Source: Bacillus sp. JCM 19058
GTDB taxonomy: Bacteria > Bacillota > Bacilli > Bacillales_H > Bacillaceae_D
NCBI GenBank assembly: GCA_001310555.1
Contig: BAXO01000011.1
Span: 17,089-81,088 of the forward strand
Length of the DNA: 64,000 nucleotides
Reading direction: 5' to 3'
The translations under genes and the position numbers were made by a program. Below are positions 31,418 to 40,643 of the stretch, piece by piece. The notes under the pieces are model-generated. The model searched no databases. It was not told where the DNA came from and worked only from the letters and a program-made list of their open reading frames with translations. The stretch's first letter is position 1; every line of letters starts with the position of its first letter.

Positions 31418-32177
31418 ATGGCTAAAATAGGTTTACAGCTTTACTCAATACGGCAGGATACAGAAAAAGATTTAATCGGAGTGATACAAAAAGTTGCAGA
31501 TTTAGGCTATCAGGGTGTCCAGTTTGCTGGATTTTTTGATCAATCCGCTAAAGAGATCAAGACAGTTTTAGACCGTAAAGGCATTACACCAGCAGGGTCT
31601 CATACAGGGATTCATCTTTTTGCAGATGATCAGCTTAAACAAACATTAGAATACAATGAACAAATTGGAAATCGACTGTTAATTGTTCCTGGATTACCTT
31701 TAGATATGAGGCAGACTGCAGATGATTATAACGAACGGCCGAAGTGTTAAATGAAATTGGAGCAAAATGCAAAAAAAGCCGGCTTCACATTTGGCTATCA
31801 CAATCATGACTTTGAATTTGAGACATTTGAAAATCAAACAGGGTTTGATCTCCTTTTTGAACAGACCGATCCCGATTTAGTGAAAGTGGAATTAGATTGC
31901 TATTGGGCCTCGTATGCTGAACACGACCCGTTGAAGATCCTAGAAAAATATCAGGATCGCGTCGTATCCTTACATATTAAGGATATGAAAATAGTGGATG
32001 GTAAAAAAAGTAGGGACAGAGGTCGGACATGGGCAGCTTGACTTTACCTCATTAATTCAAGCTGCGAATGCCCATGCCGTTGAATGGCTAACAGTGGAAC
32101 AAGAGTATTTTGAAATCGATCGATTTGAAGCTTTAAAAATTAATGTAACGAATTTAGAAAAGTTAATGGGCAAGTGA
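31418..32177 (+). CDS. Sugar phosphate isomerase/epimerase-like TIM-barrel protein (three frame breaks)
   Basis: An AP-endonuclease-2/xylose-isomerase-like barrel, about 253 residues. It begins KIGLQLYSIRQDTEKD, then LGYQGVQFAGFF, the metal-binding FGYHNHDFEFE, VKVELDCYWASYA and VVSLHIKDMK, and ends WLTVEQEYFEI. Such proteins isomerise sugars or act on 3-keto sugars. The gene contains a missing base near 31738 and an extra A near 31774 that cancel each other, leaving an in-frame stop between them, and an extra A near 32008. Repair reads EVLNEIGAKCKKAGFTF across the first pair. ATG 31418 follows GAGGAG. Terminator at 32193-32229. Confidence 0.82.
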
Positions 32178-32192
32178 AGGGATTGAATCAAT

Positions 32193-32233
32193 AGGCAGAA
32201 TGTTTTGCTGTGTGCAAATCATTCTGCCTTGTG
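32193..32233 (+). terminator. Terminator after the TIM-barrel gene
   Basis: AGGCAGAATG at 32193-32202 pairs perfectly with CATTCTGCCT at 32220-32229; the tail (TGTG) is poor in T, so it may act as a partial terminator or stability element. Confidence 0.55.
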
Positions 32234-32291
32234 TTCGATAATCGTATAGTTTTATTTAGAGCGAATAGATGCTATGAAGGGAAGGGTATAA

Positions 32292-33806
32292 GTGAAGCGA
32301 CCGAACATCCTGTTAATAACGAGCGATCAACAGCATTGGGACACGATTGGTGCTTATAATAGTGAAATTTCCACACCAAATCTGGACCGACTAGTCAAGG
32401 AAGGAACGACATTTAGCCGTGCGTATTGTCCGAATCCGACATGCACGCCTTCACGTGCATCGATCATTACTGGTACATACCCGAGTCAGCACGGTGCCTG
32501 GAGTATTGGGACGAAATTGTCTGAAGATAAACTGACAGTCGGAGAGATTTTGGGGGAGGCAGGCTACCGTACAGCATTAATTGGGAAAGCCCATTTCCAG
32601 CCTCTTGCATCGACGGAAGCTTATCCATCACTTGAGGCTTATCCGACGTTGCAGGATCTCGATTTTTGGAAGCGATTTGATGAAACGTTTTATGGATTTG
32701 ACGATGTCGCATTGGCTCGCAACCATACAAACGAAGCGCACGTCGGGCAACATTATGCGATTTGGTTAGAGGAGCAAGGCTGTCACAATTGGCGCGATTA
32801 TTTCGTTCCGCCAACTGGCTCGATGGATCGAACCAAAAAATACAAATGGGATCTGCCGGAGAAGTATCACTACAACAAGTGGATAGCTGAGCAAACAAAC
32901 GAAAAAAAATAACGGAATATCATGAAAAGCAAGAGCCGTTCTTCTTATGGAGTAGCTTTTTCGATCCGCATCCACCGTATCTCGTTCCGGAGCCGTGGGA
33001 TACGATGTACGATCCAGATAAACTAACGTTACCTAAAGTGGTTTCGGGAGAGCACGAAAAAAATCCGCCTCATTTCCGCTTAACTCAAGAAGAGAACCCT
33101 GATTTTTCTCCTTATCAGGAAACGGGCGTCGGAAGCATTGGCTTCCGTTCCCACGTGCATGTAACGGAAAAGGAAGCGGAACAAAACATGGCAACTTACT
33201 ATAGTATGATTAGTATGATGGACAAATATATCGGTCGAATTTTGGAGCGGTTGGACGAACTCGGACTAACTGATGAGACAATCGTTATCTTTACTACGGA
33301 TCACGGTCATTTTTTTTGGACAGCACGGATTACACGATAAGGGCGGGTTTCATTACGAGGATTTAATTAAACTGCCTTTTCTAGTTCGCTATCCAAATAA
33401 GATTCAAGCAGGGGGCAAGTCATCAGCGATGCAGTCACTTGTCGATTTGGCACCTACGATCTTAAGCTTTGCCGGGGTTCCGATTCCGCAAACGATGACA
33501 GGCTGCGATCAAAGGAAGGTATGGTTAGGAGAACAGCAGCAGGCGAGGGAGCATATTATTTGCGAATACCGAACACAGCCGACTGCCGTTCACCAGAAAA
33601 CGTTCGTGGACGAACGTTACAAAATAACGATTTACTATAATCGCCCCTATGGTGAGTTATTTGATTTAAAAGAGGATCCAAACGAGCTGAATAATTTATG
33701 GGATGCTCCGGAATCGCTTGAACTGAAAGCCGAGTTATTGCTAAAGTATGCTTGGGCAGAGCTAGGGAAAGAGCCGCTTGCCATGCCACGAGTTTCTGGT
33801 GCGTGA
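32292..33806 (+). CDS. Type I sulfatase (two frame breaks)
   Basis: An arylsulfatase-family enzyme, about 504 residues. It starts RPNILLITSDQQHWDTIGAY (metal-binding aspartate), then has the formylglycine motif CTPSRASIITGTYPSQHG, with the cysteine of CTPSR as the residue to be converted, and later FTTDHGHFFGQHGLHDKGG. It would remove sulfate (or act as a phosphonate ester hydrolase) and needs a formylglycine-generating enzyme or anSME, none of which is in the window. No signal peptide. An eight-A run at 32902-32909 needs two fewer or one more base; an eight-T run near 33310 has one extra. GTG 32292 follows AAGGGAAGGG. Its place in the glycosidase locus suggests a sulfated oligosaccharide. 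Confidence 0.88.
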
Positions 33807-34203
33807 GCGCTTCATTGAGTAACTTTTGTGAACAAGTTAGGATATAACAAGAGACTTGTAAATCGTCAAGGAGCGTGCATCGAACCATTGAAAATCACTC
33901 AATTGCCGAAATTAGTCAAGAGGGATATTCCTTTTGAAAACTTCTCCCTGCCCGCTCCGGTCGATTTTATTTTTGCTATGAGCTAAAGTTTGTTAATGAA
34001 ACGAACATATAACTCGGAAACTTTGTTTAATTGAATAGGCCGTGCTTTGTCCACGTATTTGCGTTTTTCCAATCAGAGAAGAATAAATCTTCACTAATTA
34101 CGTCGAAGCTCCAACGCATTTTCTGATGTGGGTCCACTATTTTCATTAGAAAAGTCGTCTCTCAAATGAAGCAGCTAGCTAATATATTATTTTCGAATAA
34201 ATC
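33807..34203. other. Intergenic region with an unassigned 52-codon frame
   Basis: About 400 bases. A GTG-initiated frame at 33828-33986 reads LKITQLPKLVKRDIPFENF in its middle and stops with TAA. It looks somewhat protein-like but has no ribosome site and no family I know. Otherwise nothing. Confidence 0.3.
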
Positions 34204-34249
34204 TTGACCCAACAACCCCATGATGGTATTATTTCGTTAAGTTTTAACG
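34204..34249 (+). promoter_or_regulatory. Promoter and inverted-repeat operator of the oxidoreductase gene
   Basis: TTGACC at 34204-34209, a 17-base spacer and TATTAT at 34227-34232, followed by the inverted repeat CGTTAA-GTT-TTAACG at 34235-34249 over the likely start site. This operator differs from AAGTATACTT, so a second regulator may control this gene. Confidence 0.6.
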
Positions 34250-34292
34250 ATAAAGCAAAGAGAATGAAGGAAGCTGAAAAGGAGAATGATAC

Positions 34293-35444
34293 GTGAATAA
34301 ATTAAGAATGGGTATCATAGGAGCAGGTTTACGTAGTTCCATTGCTAATTATTGGCACAATCCAGAAGGACGTTCGGAAGTTGTCGGAGCTGCTGATGTT
34401 TCGATGGATCGTTTGAAAGCATTTCAAGATAAGGTTAGTGAAAACGCATTCATCACGACTGATTACCAAGAATTATTAAACCGTAAGGATATTGAAGCTG
34501 TTGCTATCTTATCTCCTGATTATTTACATGAAGAACATGCTGTTGCAGCGCTGGAGGCGGGGAAGCATGTTTATTGTGAGAAGCCTTTAGCAATTACCGT
34601 TGAAGGCTGCGATAGGATTATTGAAGCATCAAAGCGAGCCGGCAAGCATTTAATGGTTGGCTTTAATATGCGCTATATGAGAATGTATCAAACGATGAAA
34701 GGACTTATCGACTCCGGGATGATCGGGGACATTAAGGCGGTTTGGGTTCGTCACTTTGTAGGGTATGGAGGCTATTTTTATTATCACGACTGGCATGGCA
34801 CCGCGAAAAATACGACCTCACTCCTATTGCAAAAAGGATCTCATGATATTGATATTATTCATTGGATTACGGGAAGAAACGCCGTTAAAGTTTCAGCGTT
34901 CGGTGGGCTTGATTTTTATGGCGGGAATAAGCCCAACGATTTAACCTGTCCGACCTGTAATGAGAAAGAATCCTGTACAGAAGCTAGTCCGCACACGTTA
35001 ATTCAATGCGCATTTCGAGAAGAAATCGATGTAGAGGATAACAATATGGTCATGATGGAACTGGAGGGCGGAATAAAAGCCTCTTATTTGCAATGTCACT
35101 TTACTCCCGATTATCAAAGGAATTATACATTTATCGGAACTGAAGGAAGGATTGAGAATTCTGAGCTTGATGGGAAGGTTTATGTGCGTACACGGAAATC
35201 GAATTCTTGGCGAGAGCATAGTGATATGACGCTTGATATTAAAAAAGAGCAGGGCTCTCACGGTGGAGCCGATCCGAAAATATGCAAGGACTTTGTCGAC
35301 TTAGTATTGGACAATAAGCAGCCTTTAACGACACCTTTTGCTGGAAGAATGAGTGTTGCTGTAGGCTGCGCAGCCACGGAATCGATTCGCTCAGGAGGAG
35401 GAGTGGTAGATGTAAGCCAACGATCGACGGTAGAAAGCGTGTAA
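34293..35444 (+). CDS. Gfo/Idh/MocA-family NAD(P)-dependent oxidoreductase
   Basis: An intact 383-residue two-domain oxidoreductase. The Rossmann domain begins MGIIGAGLRSSIANYW and carries the catalytic lysine in HVYCEKPLAIT; the C-terminal alpha/beta domain has YFYYHDWHGTAKNTTSLL. A cysteine-rich insertion, LTCPTCNEKESC, resembles a metal-binding loop found in a subset of the family. Members oxidise sugars at C3 or other positions using bound NAD. With the DUF1080 and TIM-barrel genes it could form an oxidise-cleave-reduce sequence on glycosides. GTG 34293 follows AAAAGGAG. Terminated at 35595-35624. Confidence 0.88.
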   Translation: MNKLRMGIIGAGLRSSIANYWHNPEGRSEVVGAADVSMDRLKAFQDKVSENAFITTDYQELLNRKDIEAVAILSPDYLHEEHAVAALEAGKHVYCEKPLAITVEGCDRIIEASKRAGKHLMVGFNMRYMRMYQTMKGLIDSGMIGDIKAVWVRHFVGYGGYFYYHDWHGTAKNTTSLLLQKGSHDIDIIHWITGRNAVKVSAFGGLDFYGGNKPNDLTCPTCNEKESCTEASPHTLIQCAFREEIDVEDNNMVMMELEGGIKASYLQCHFTPDYQRNYTFIGTEGRIENSELDGKVYVRTRKSNSWREHSDMTLDIKKEQGSHGGADPKICKDFVDLVLDNKQPLTTPFAGRMSVAVGCAATESIRSGGGVVDVSQRSTVESV

Positions 35445-35594
35445 AAAGGAAGGGGAATTGTGGCAGTAAAGGAAAACCACAATCTCTAATGAAGGCGAAA
35501 AATCCGATTAATAAAAGACGGAGCTCGTATTTAAAAAACTAAGCTCTGTGTATATTAGTTAGCCCTGTCATCGCCTACCTTCATTTATTTTATG

Positions 35595-35624
35595 CTCTAG
35601 TCTTATTTGACTAGAGTTTTTTTT
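35595..35624 (+). terminator. Strong terminator of the glycan locus
   Basis: CTCTAGTC at 35595-35602 pairs perfectly with GACTAGAG at 35609-35616, followed by eight T residues. Confidence 0.85.
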
Positions 35625-36124
35625 CGTGAGAAGAACTCTGTTTTGTTCTCTTGTAATGGACATATGGTTTCTGGAGAGTAAACACTTAATCAATAGTATC
35701 GATTTATTTATTGATGAAAACAATGTAAGTATTGATTTATAAATGTTTATCTGCCAATCAGGCTGCTGAAGCCTGACTAATGAGAAAAAAATAAAAAGTC
35801 CATATTGAGTGTACAAATTCCAAAAGATCTATTGACCTTGCAGCTGTGTAATGGTATTATTTTCTTGAAATTAACAATCTAGCCCTAAGAGCTATAAAGA
35901 AAAACGCCCATTATGGCAAGATACATTCAAAAAGCAGGAAATGAACTCATTTCGGTAAACTCGATCGGGAAATCAAGGGAGGCTCGAAAGGGGAGAGACT
36001 GTTAGCTTTTCGATTAGAAGCAATGTCTTTTCTGACCGAGCGCTCACTCATGATAAATTATAACAATGCAATGTACTGAAGCAGCGCTGCAACATGTATT
36101 AGCTTATTTAGAGGAGTGGTGAAT
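35625..36124. other. Intergenic region, possibly with a decayed gene
   Basis: About 500 bases, A+T-rich to 35800. TCAGGCT and AGCCTGA around 35757-35775 form a small hairpin. Between 35920 and 36120 several short pieces in different frames look protein-like (for example ERLLAFRLEAMSFLTERSL and EAALQHVLAYLEEW, the latter ending just before the tdh start). This may be a frame-damaged or decayed small gene, but no start is evident. I saw no T-box or glycine riboswitch. Confidence 0.35.
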
Positions 36125-37166
36125 TTGAACGGAAAAATGAAAGCGATTGTAAAAAAAAGAACGCTCTCCTGGCGCTGTTTTAAGCATGAAACCAATTCCG
36201 ACGATCGGCGAACAGGAGGTTCTCATTCAAGTAAAAGCGACATCAATTTGCGGAACAGATGTCCATATTTATACATGGGATGATTGGTCGAAAAGTCGCG
36301 TAAAGCCTCCGTATATTTTTGGGCATGAGTTTGCGGCATAGTCGTTGATAAGGGGAAGCTTGTAAAAGGTATAGAGATAGGAGAACATGTATCTGCGGAA
36401 ACGCATATCGTCTGTGGTCATTGCCCTCAATGCCTGACAGGGAAAGCTCACGTTTGTGCGAATACTAAGATCATTGGAGTTGATCGAGACGGCTGCTTTG
36501 CGGAGTATGTTGCTCTCCCCGCGAAAAATATATGGGTCAATCCTCGCGGGATGGATTTTGACGCTGGCAGTGTTCAAGAACCGTTCGGTAATGCTGTTCA
36601 TACAGTTTTGGCCGGAGATGTAGCCGGGAAGACTTTAGCTGTTATCGGCTGTGGACCTATCGGCTTAATGGCAGTAGGCGTAGCGAAAGCCTCTGGCGCT
36701 GCCCAAGTCATTGCATTGGACTTGAATCATTACCGTTTAGGCTTAGCAAAAAAAGATGGGAGCAACGACCGTTATTCATGCGGGGGAGAAGGAACCAATT
36801 GAATCGGTCCGAGAGCTGACAAATGGCTACGGTGTCGATGTCGTCTGTGAAATGAGCGGGCATCCAGTGGCGCTCGATCAAGGGTTGAAAATGGTGACCA
36901 ACGGCGGAAGAGTATCGATACTAAGCTTGCCGGTCAAACCGGTTGAAATTGATATTACAAACGATATCGTCTTCAAGGGAATTACGGTTCAAGGAATTAC
37001 TGGTAGAAAAGTGTTTGAAACGTGGCAGCAGGTTTCTGGCTTATTAGCTTCCAATCAAGTCGATGTGAAGTCGATGATCACCCATCATTTTCCTTTAGAG
37101 GACTTTGAAAAAGGGTTTAAGTTAATGATAGAAGGCCGATGCGGTAAAGTTATTTTACATCCGTAG
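36125..37166 (+). CDS. tdh: L-threonine 3-dehydrogenase (three frame breaks)
   Basis: A zinc-dependent medium-chain dehydrogenase of about 346 residues that oxidises L-threonine to 2-amino-3-ketobutyrate. Catalytic zinc ligands lie in [15 protein letters not shown] and FGHEFAG; structural zinc cysteines in [18 protein letters not shown] binding in [25 protein letters not shown] is diagnostic for threonine dehydrogenase. Breaks: an extra A in the eight-A run near 36151, a missing G near 36338 and an extra A near 36752. TTG 36125 is spaced 8 bases from GAGGAG; ATG 36137 is an alternative. The next gene is kbl, completing the threonine-to-glycine pathway. Confidence 0.92.
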
Positions 37167-37218
37167 AGGATTTGAATGTCGAAGAAGAGTACAATCAATT
37201 ATATAGTAAAGGAGCTAA

Positions 37219-38400
37219 ATGGCGATGAAGGGATTTGAATATTTGGAGCAGGAGCTTACTGAAATGAAGGAGAATGGGCTGTTTCGAAATCTTGTTCCTC
37301 TGGATTCAGCACAGGCAGCGACAGTTACCATTAATGGGAAGGAGGTTATTCAGCTTTCCTCCAATAACTATCTTGGGCTAACCAATCACCCGCGCATGAA
37401 AAAGACGGCAGTGCGCGCAGTTGAAGCTTATGGAGCGGGGACTGGCTCTGTCAGGACTATCGCAGGGACATTCTCGATGCACGAACAATTTGAAAAAAAA
37501 CTTGCTAATTTCAAGCATACGGAAGCAACGCTCGTTCTCCAGTCAGGATTTACGGCCAATCAAGCGATTCTCTCCTCGCTTCTTACAGCAGAGGACGTCG
37601 TGATTTCTGATGAACTGAATCATGCCTCGATCATTGATGGCATCCGTTTAACAAAAGCTGCTCGTAAAATCTATAAGCATGTAGATATGAAAAGCTTAGA
37701 GACGGCATTAAAAGAAGCGGGAGACTATCGTAACCGGCTAGTCGTCACAGATGGTGTATTTTCAATGGATGGAAACATTGCACCGCTTCCTGAAATTGTT
37801 GAACTAGCGGAAAAATACGAGGCCATTGTAATGGTTGACGACGCTCATGCCAGTGGTGTCCTCGGTCGAAATGGGCGTGGAACGGTCGATCATTTTGATT
37901 TAAATGGTCGAGTGCATATTCAAGTAGGTACTCTTAGCAAGGCTATCGGCGTTCTGGGAGGATATATAGCCAGTACGCAGGCCGTCAGGGATTATTTGAT
38001 CCATAAGGGGCGCCCATTCCTGTTTAGCACTTCTCATCCACCAGCGGTAACAGCGGCCTGCTCAGAAGCAATCGATATTTTGCTCGAGGAGCCAGAGCGC
38101 ATTGACAAGCTTTGGCACAATACAAAGCTTTTTAAAGACGGATTGCATCAATTAGGATTTCAAACAGGAAAAAGTGAAACGCCGATTACGCCTGTGCTTG
38201 TAGGCGATGGTGCAAAGGCCCATAAGCTATCTGATCAGCTACTCTCCAATGGTGTCTTTGCTCAAGGGATCGCCTTTCCGACCGTTCCAAGAGATTCAGC
38301 ACGAGTTCGGACGATCGTGACGGCTGAACATACGGAGGAGCAACTATCGCGAGCCTTGACAGCATTTGAAAAAGCGGGAAAAGCGCTAAATATTATATAA
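37219..38400 (+). CDS. kbl: 2-amino-3-ketobutyrate CoA ligase (glycine C-acetyltransferase)
   Basis: An intact fold-I PLP enzyme of 393 residues, the normal length. It converts 2-amino-3-ketobutyrate plus CoA into glycine and acetyl-CoA. Visible features: SNNYLGLTNHPRMK, GAGTGSVRTIAGTFSMHE, DELNHASIIDG, VDDAHASGVLGRNGRGT and the PLP lysine in GTLSKAIGVLGGY. It contains an in-frame eight-A run at 37493-37500, showing that not every long run is faulty. AAAGGAG precedes ATG 37219; ATG 37225 has better spacing. It forms an operon with tdh and ends at a strong terminator. Confidence 0.95.
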   Translation: MAMKGFEYLEQELTEMKENGLFRNLVPLDSAQAATVTINGKEVIQLSSNNYLGLTNHPRMKKTAVRAVEAYGAGTGSVRTIAGTFSMHEQFEKKLANFKHTEATLVLQSGFTANQAILSSLLTAEDVVISDELNHASIIDGIRLTKAARKIYKHVDMKSLETALKEAGDYRNRLVVTDGVFSMDGNIAPLPEIVELAEKYEAIVMVDDAHASGVLGRNGRGTVDHFDLNGRVHIQVGTLSKAIGVLGGYIASTQAVRDYLIHKGRPFLFSTSHPPAVTAACSEAIDILLEEPERIDKLWHNTKLFKDGLHQLGFQTGKSETPITPVLVGDGAKAHKLSDQLLSNGVFAQGIAFPTVPRDSARVRTIVTAEHTEEQLSRALTAFEKAGKALNII

Positions 38401-38417
38401 AATGAAGAGTCTGATGA

Positions 38418-38448
38418 AGCCCGAGAGGTGGAGTCGGGCTTTTTTTTT
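38418..38448 (+). terminator. Terminator of tdh-kbl
   Basis: AGCCCGA at 38418-38424 pairs with TCGGGCT at 38434-38440 and is followed by a run of eight further T residues. Confidence 0.85.
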
Positions 38449-38885
38449 AGATTGTAAACAAAAAAAAGAGTGTTCAAAACGAAAGGAACGCCACACATTA
38501 GTCGCATTTCTTAACCGAAATCGAACCTGCAGTTGAAAGCATTTCTAACAAAATCGCAATTACCCTGTTAAATCGCTCGAAAAAGCCGAGGAAGAGCATC
38601 TAGCATTTATGCACAGTTTTATAATGGTAAGCAGCACGACACCTAGAGCAAGGTCAATGGTAAAGACCTTACATGTTTCCTAATTTAGTGTAAATAAGCC
38701 TCTGCCTCGTTCACCAAAGTTTCCGTGGAGTAATAGCGAATTTCCAATGTGATAGCTACGAAATGGACCATGGCAAAATCCTTAACGCTTCTTTCCTTAA
38801 AGGTCTGGACTCGCAATTTGTCGAATAAAACAAGCTTGTAGGTAGGAATTGAGTCTATTATTTTTGTGAACGAGGTGAACGAGCG
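38449..38885. other. Intergenic region before the two-component operon
   Basis: About 430 bases with no supported frame. A small hairpin, AGGTC and GACCT near 38652-38672, is the only structure seen. The promoter of the histidine kinase operon presumably lies near 38800 but no clear consensus was found. Confidence 0.35.
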
Positions 38886-40643
38886 ATGCTTAAAAGGTTT
38901 AAAGTGAGAAATGTATTGTTTTGTAGTTTTGCTTTATTTATTGTGCTATTGTTTGCAGTTGTTATGCTGGTTAGCTATCGAATTATGGTTAGTGAAATGG
39001 TTGATAATACGACGCTGTATCAGCAACAAAGTCTCGGATTGTTCAGTAAAGAAATTAACAATCAGCTTCGGGCCGTTGAGGAGATGTCATTGGCTCTCTC
39101 CTTGCACAATGATTTGCAACCCTTTCTAAAAGGAGAGCCCGATACATTTTCGTATAATCAGCATAGAGCCAATATCCATTCCTACTTATACAGAGTCGTC
39201 TTAAGCATTTCCCTAGTAGAATCGATCGATATGTACATGAATAATCCCCCTGCTTACGATCGTCAAACGACGGTTCGTTTTCTCCCCTTACTCGACTTGC
39301 CTAGCCATCCTGAAATTGAGAAAATTAATGAAATTGATTCGGGGTGGTTAGGAAGTCACCAAACTCTAATCGGTCAGGAACAACAACAGGTGGTATCATT
39401 TACTAGAAAGGTTTATGCAGGGAATGGGGATTTACGCGCGGTGCTCGTGTTAAATATACCTTTAAATAAATTCAATGAAATGATTGCTGATGATGAAAAT
39501 ATGGCAGGTAATCGTTTATTGATCGATTCCAATCAGCGAACGATTGCTTCTGTAGGAAATGGAAAGGTAGGGGCTGACCGTCATAGCTTTTTGTCTGAAG
39601 TCTATCAAGCAATGAAGGAAAAAGAAGCTAGCTATCCAAAGCAAGGGAAGGTTAAAGGGGGGGAGGGATTAATCGTATGGTCCCAGCTTCCAGACTCTGA
39701 CTGGCTGCTGCTGGAGGTCACTCCATGGGAGAGGCTGACGGAGGGCGGGAAGCGGATTATTGGTGTCTTATATGTCATTAGTCTAATCGCTGTAATCTCA
39801 GTACTTTTTGTTACTTATTATATTTCGGGGAAATTCACAAAGCCTATATTACTATTAATGAGAGCAATGCAGCAATATGGAGCTAAGAGACATATCGAGC
39901 TTCCGGGAGACTATGAGAATGAATTTGGCCAATTGTTTCGCGGATTTCAGTTGATGACTCGAAGGATCGAACAATTGTATCAATCGTTGGAGAAACAGCA
40001 TGAGCGGCAAAGGAAAGCAGAAATAAGTGCTCTTCAAGCCAATATAAACCCGCATTTTCTTTATAATACGCTCGATCAGCTTAACTGGATGGCGATTGCA
40101 AGAAATCAAGAGGAGATGAGCAGGGTGCTAGAATTGACCGGAAAAATGTTACGTATCGGACTCTCCGAAGGAAAAAGCTTAATCCCGATTCAGGATGAAT
40201 TAAATCATATTCGTTATTATATGCAAATTCAACAGTATCGTTTGAAGGAGAGTGTCACCTATTCGATCGAAATGCCTGAGCAAGTCAAAGAATGCTATAT
40301 ACCGAAGTTTACCTTGCAGCCTTTTGTTGAAAATGCAATCGTTCACGGCTTTCACAGACGTGAAACCGGACATATTATTATTGCAGTTAAGGAATACGAA
40401 AACAGCCTAAATATCCTTGTTATTGATAATGGCAACGGGTTTGACGTTGCTGTAGCCAAAAGTAAAAAGGGCTATGGGATCGTTAATGTTGAGCAGCGGC
40501 TGAAAGCCTTCTTTGGAAAAAGCTGCACTCTTAAAGTGAATAGTAAACCTAATGTAGGGACAGAAGTAACAATCAGGATTCCCAAACAAAAGGATGAGCG
40601 ATTTAAAGGAGGGAATTTAAATGTGGAAGATGGTGATCATTGA
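38886..40643 (+). CDS. YesM-type sensor histidine kinase
   Basis: An intact 585-residue membrane kinase. A first transmembrane helix (residues about 10-32) leads into an extracellular sensor of about 230 residues, a second helix (VLYVISLIAVISVLFVTYYI), a HAMP region, and the His_kinase domain with the phospho-acceptor histidine in NINPHFLYNTLDQLNW. The ATPase follows with FTLQPFVENAIVHG and GYGIVNVEQRL. YesM kinases sense extracellular oligosaccharides, often through the ABC binding protein, and phosphorylate an AraC-type response regulator. Its 3' end overlaps the response regulator gene by 23 bases, so the two are translationally coupled. Confidence 0.92.
   Translation: MLKRFKVRNVLFCSFALFIVLLFAVVMLVSYRIMVSEMVDNTTLYQQQSLGLFSKEINNQLRAVEEMSLALSLHNDLQPFLKGEPDTFSYNQHRANIHSYLYRVVLSISLVESIDMYMNNPPAYDRQTTVRFLPLLDLPSHPEIEKINEIDSGWLGSHQTLIGQEQQQVVSFTRKVYAGNGDLRAVLVLNIPLNKFNEMIADDENMAGNRLLIDSNQRTIASVGNGKVGADRHSFLSEVYQAMKEKEASYPKQGKVKGGEGLIVWSQLPDSDWLLLEVTPWERLTEGGKRIIGVLYVISLIAVISVLFVTYYISGKFTKPILLLMRAMQQYGAKRHIELPGDYENEFGQLFRGFQLMTRRIEQLYQSLEKQHERQRKAEISALQANINPHFLYNTLDQLNWMAIARNQEEMSRVLELTGKMLRIGLSEGKSLIPIQDELNHIRYYMQIQQYRLKESVTYSIEMPEQVKECYIPKFTLQPFVENAIVHGFHRRETGHIIIAVKEYENSLNILVIDNGNGFDVAVAKSKKGYGIVNVEQRLKAFFGKSCTLKVNSKPNVGTEVTIRIPKQKDERFKGGNLNVEDGDH

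Noticed and set aside
35625..36124. T-box or glycine riboswitch ahead of tdh-kbl
   Set aside because: No conserved T-box sequence or glycine aptamer blocks were seen.
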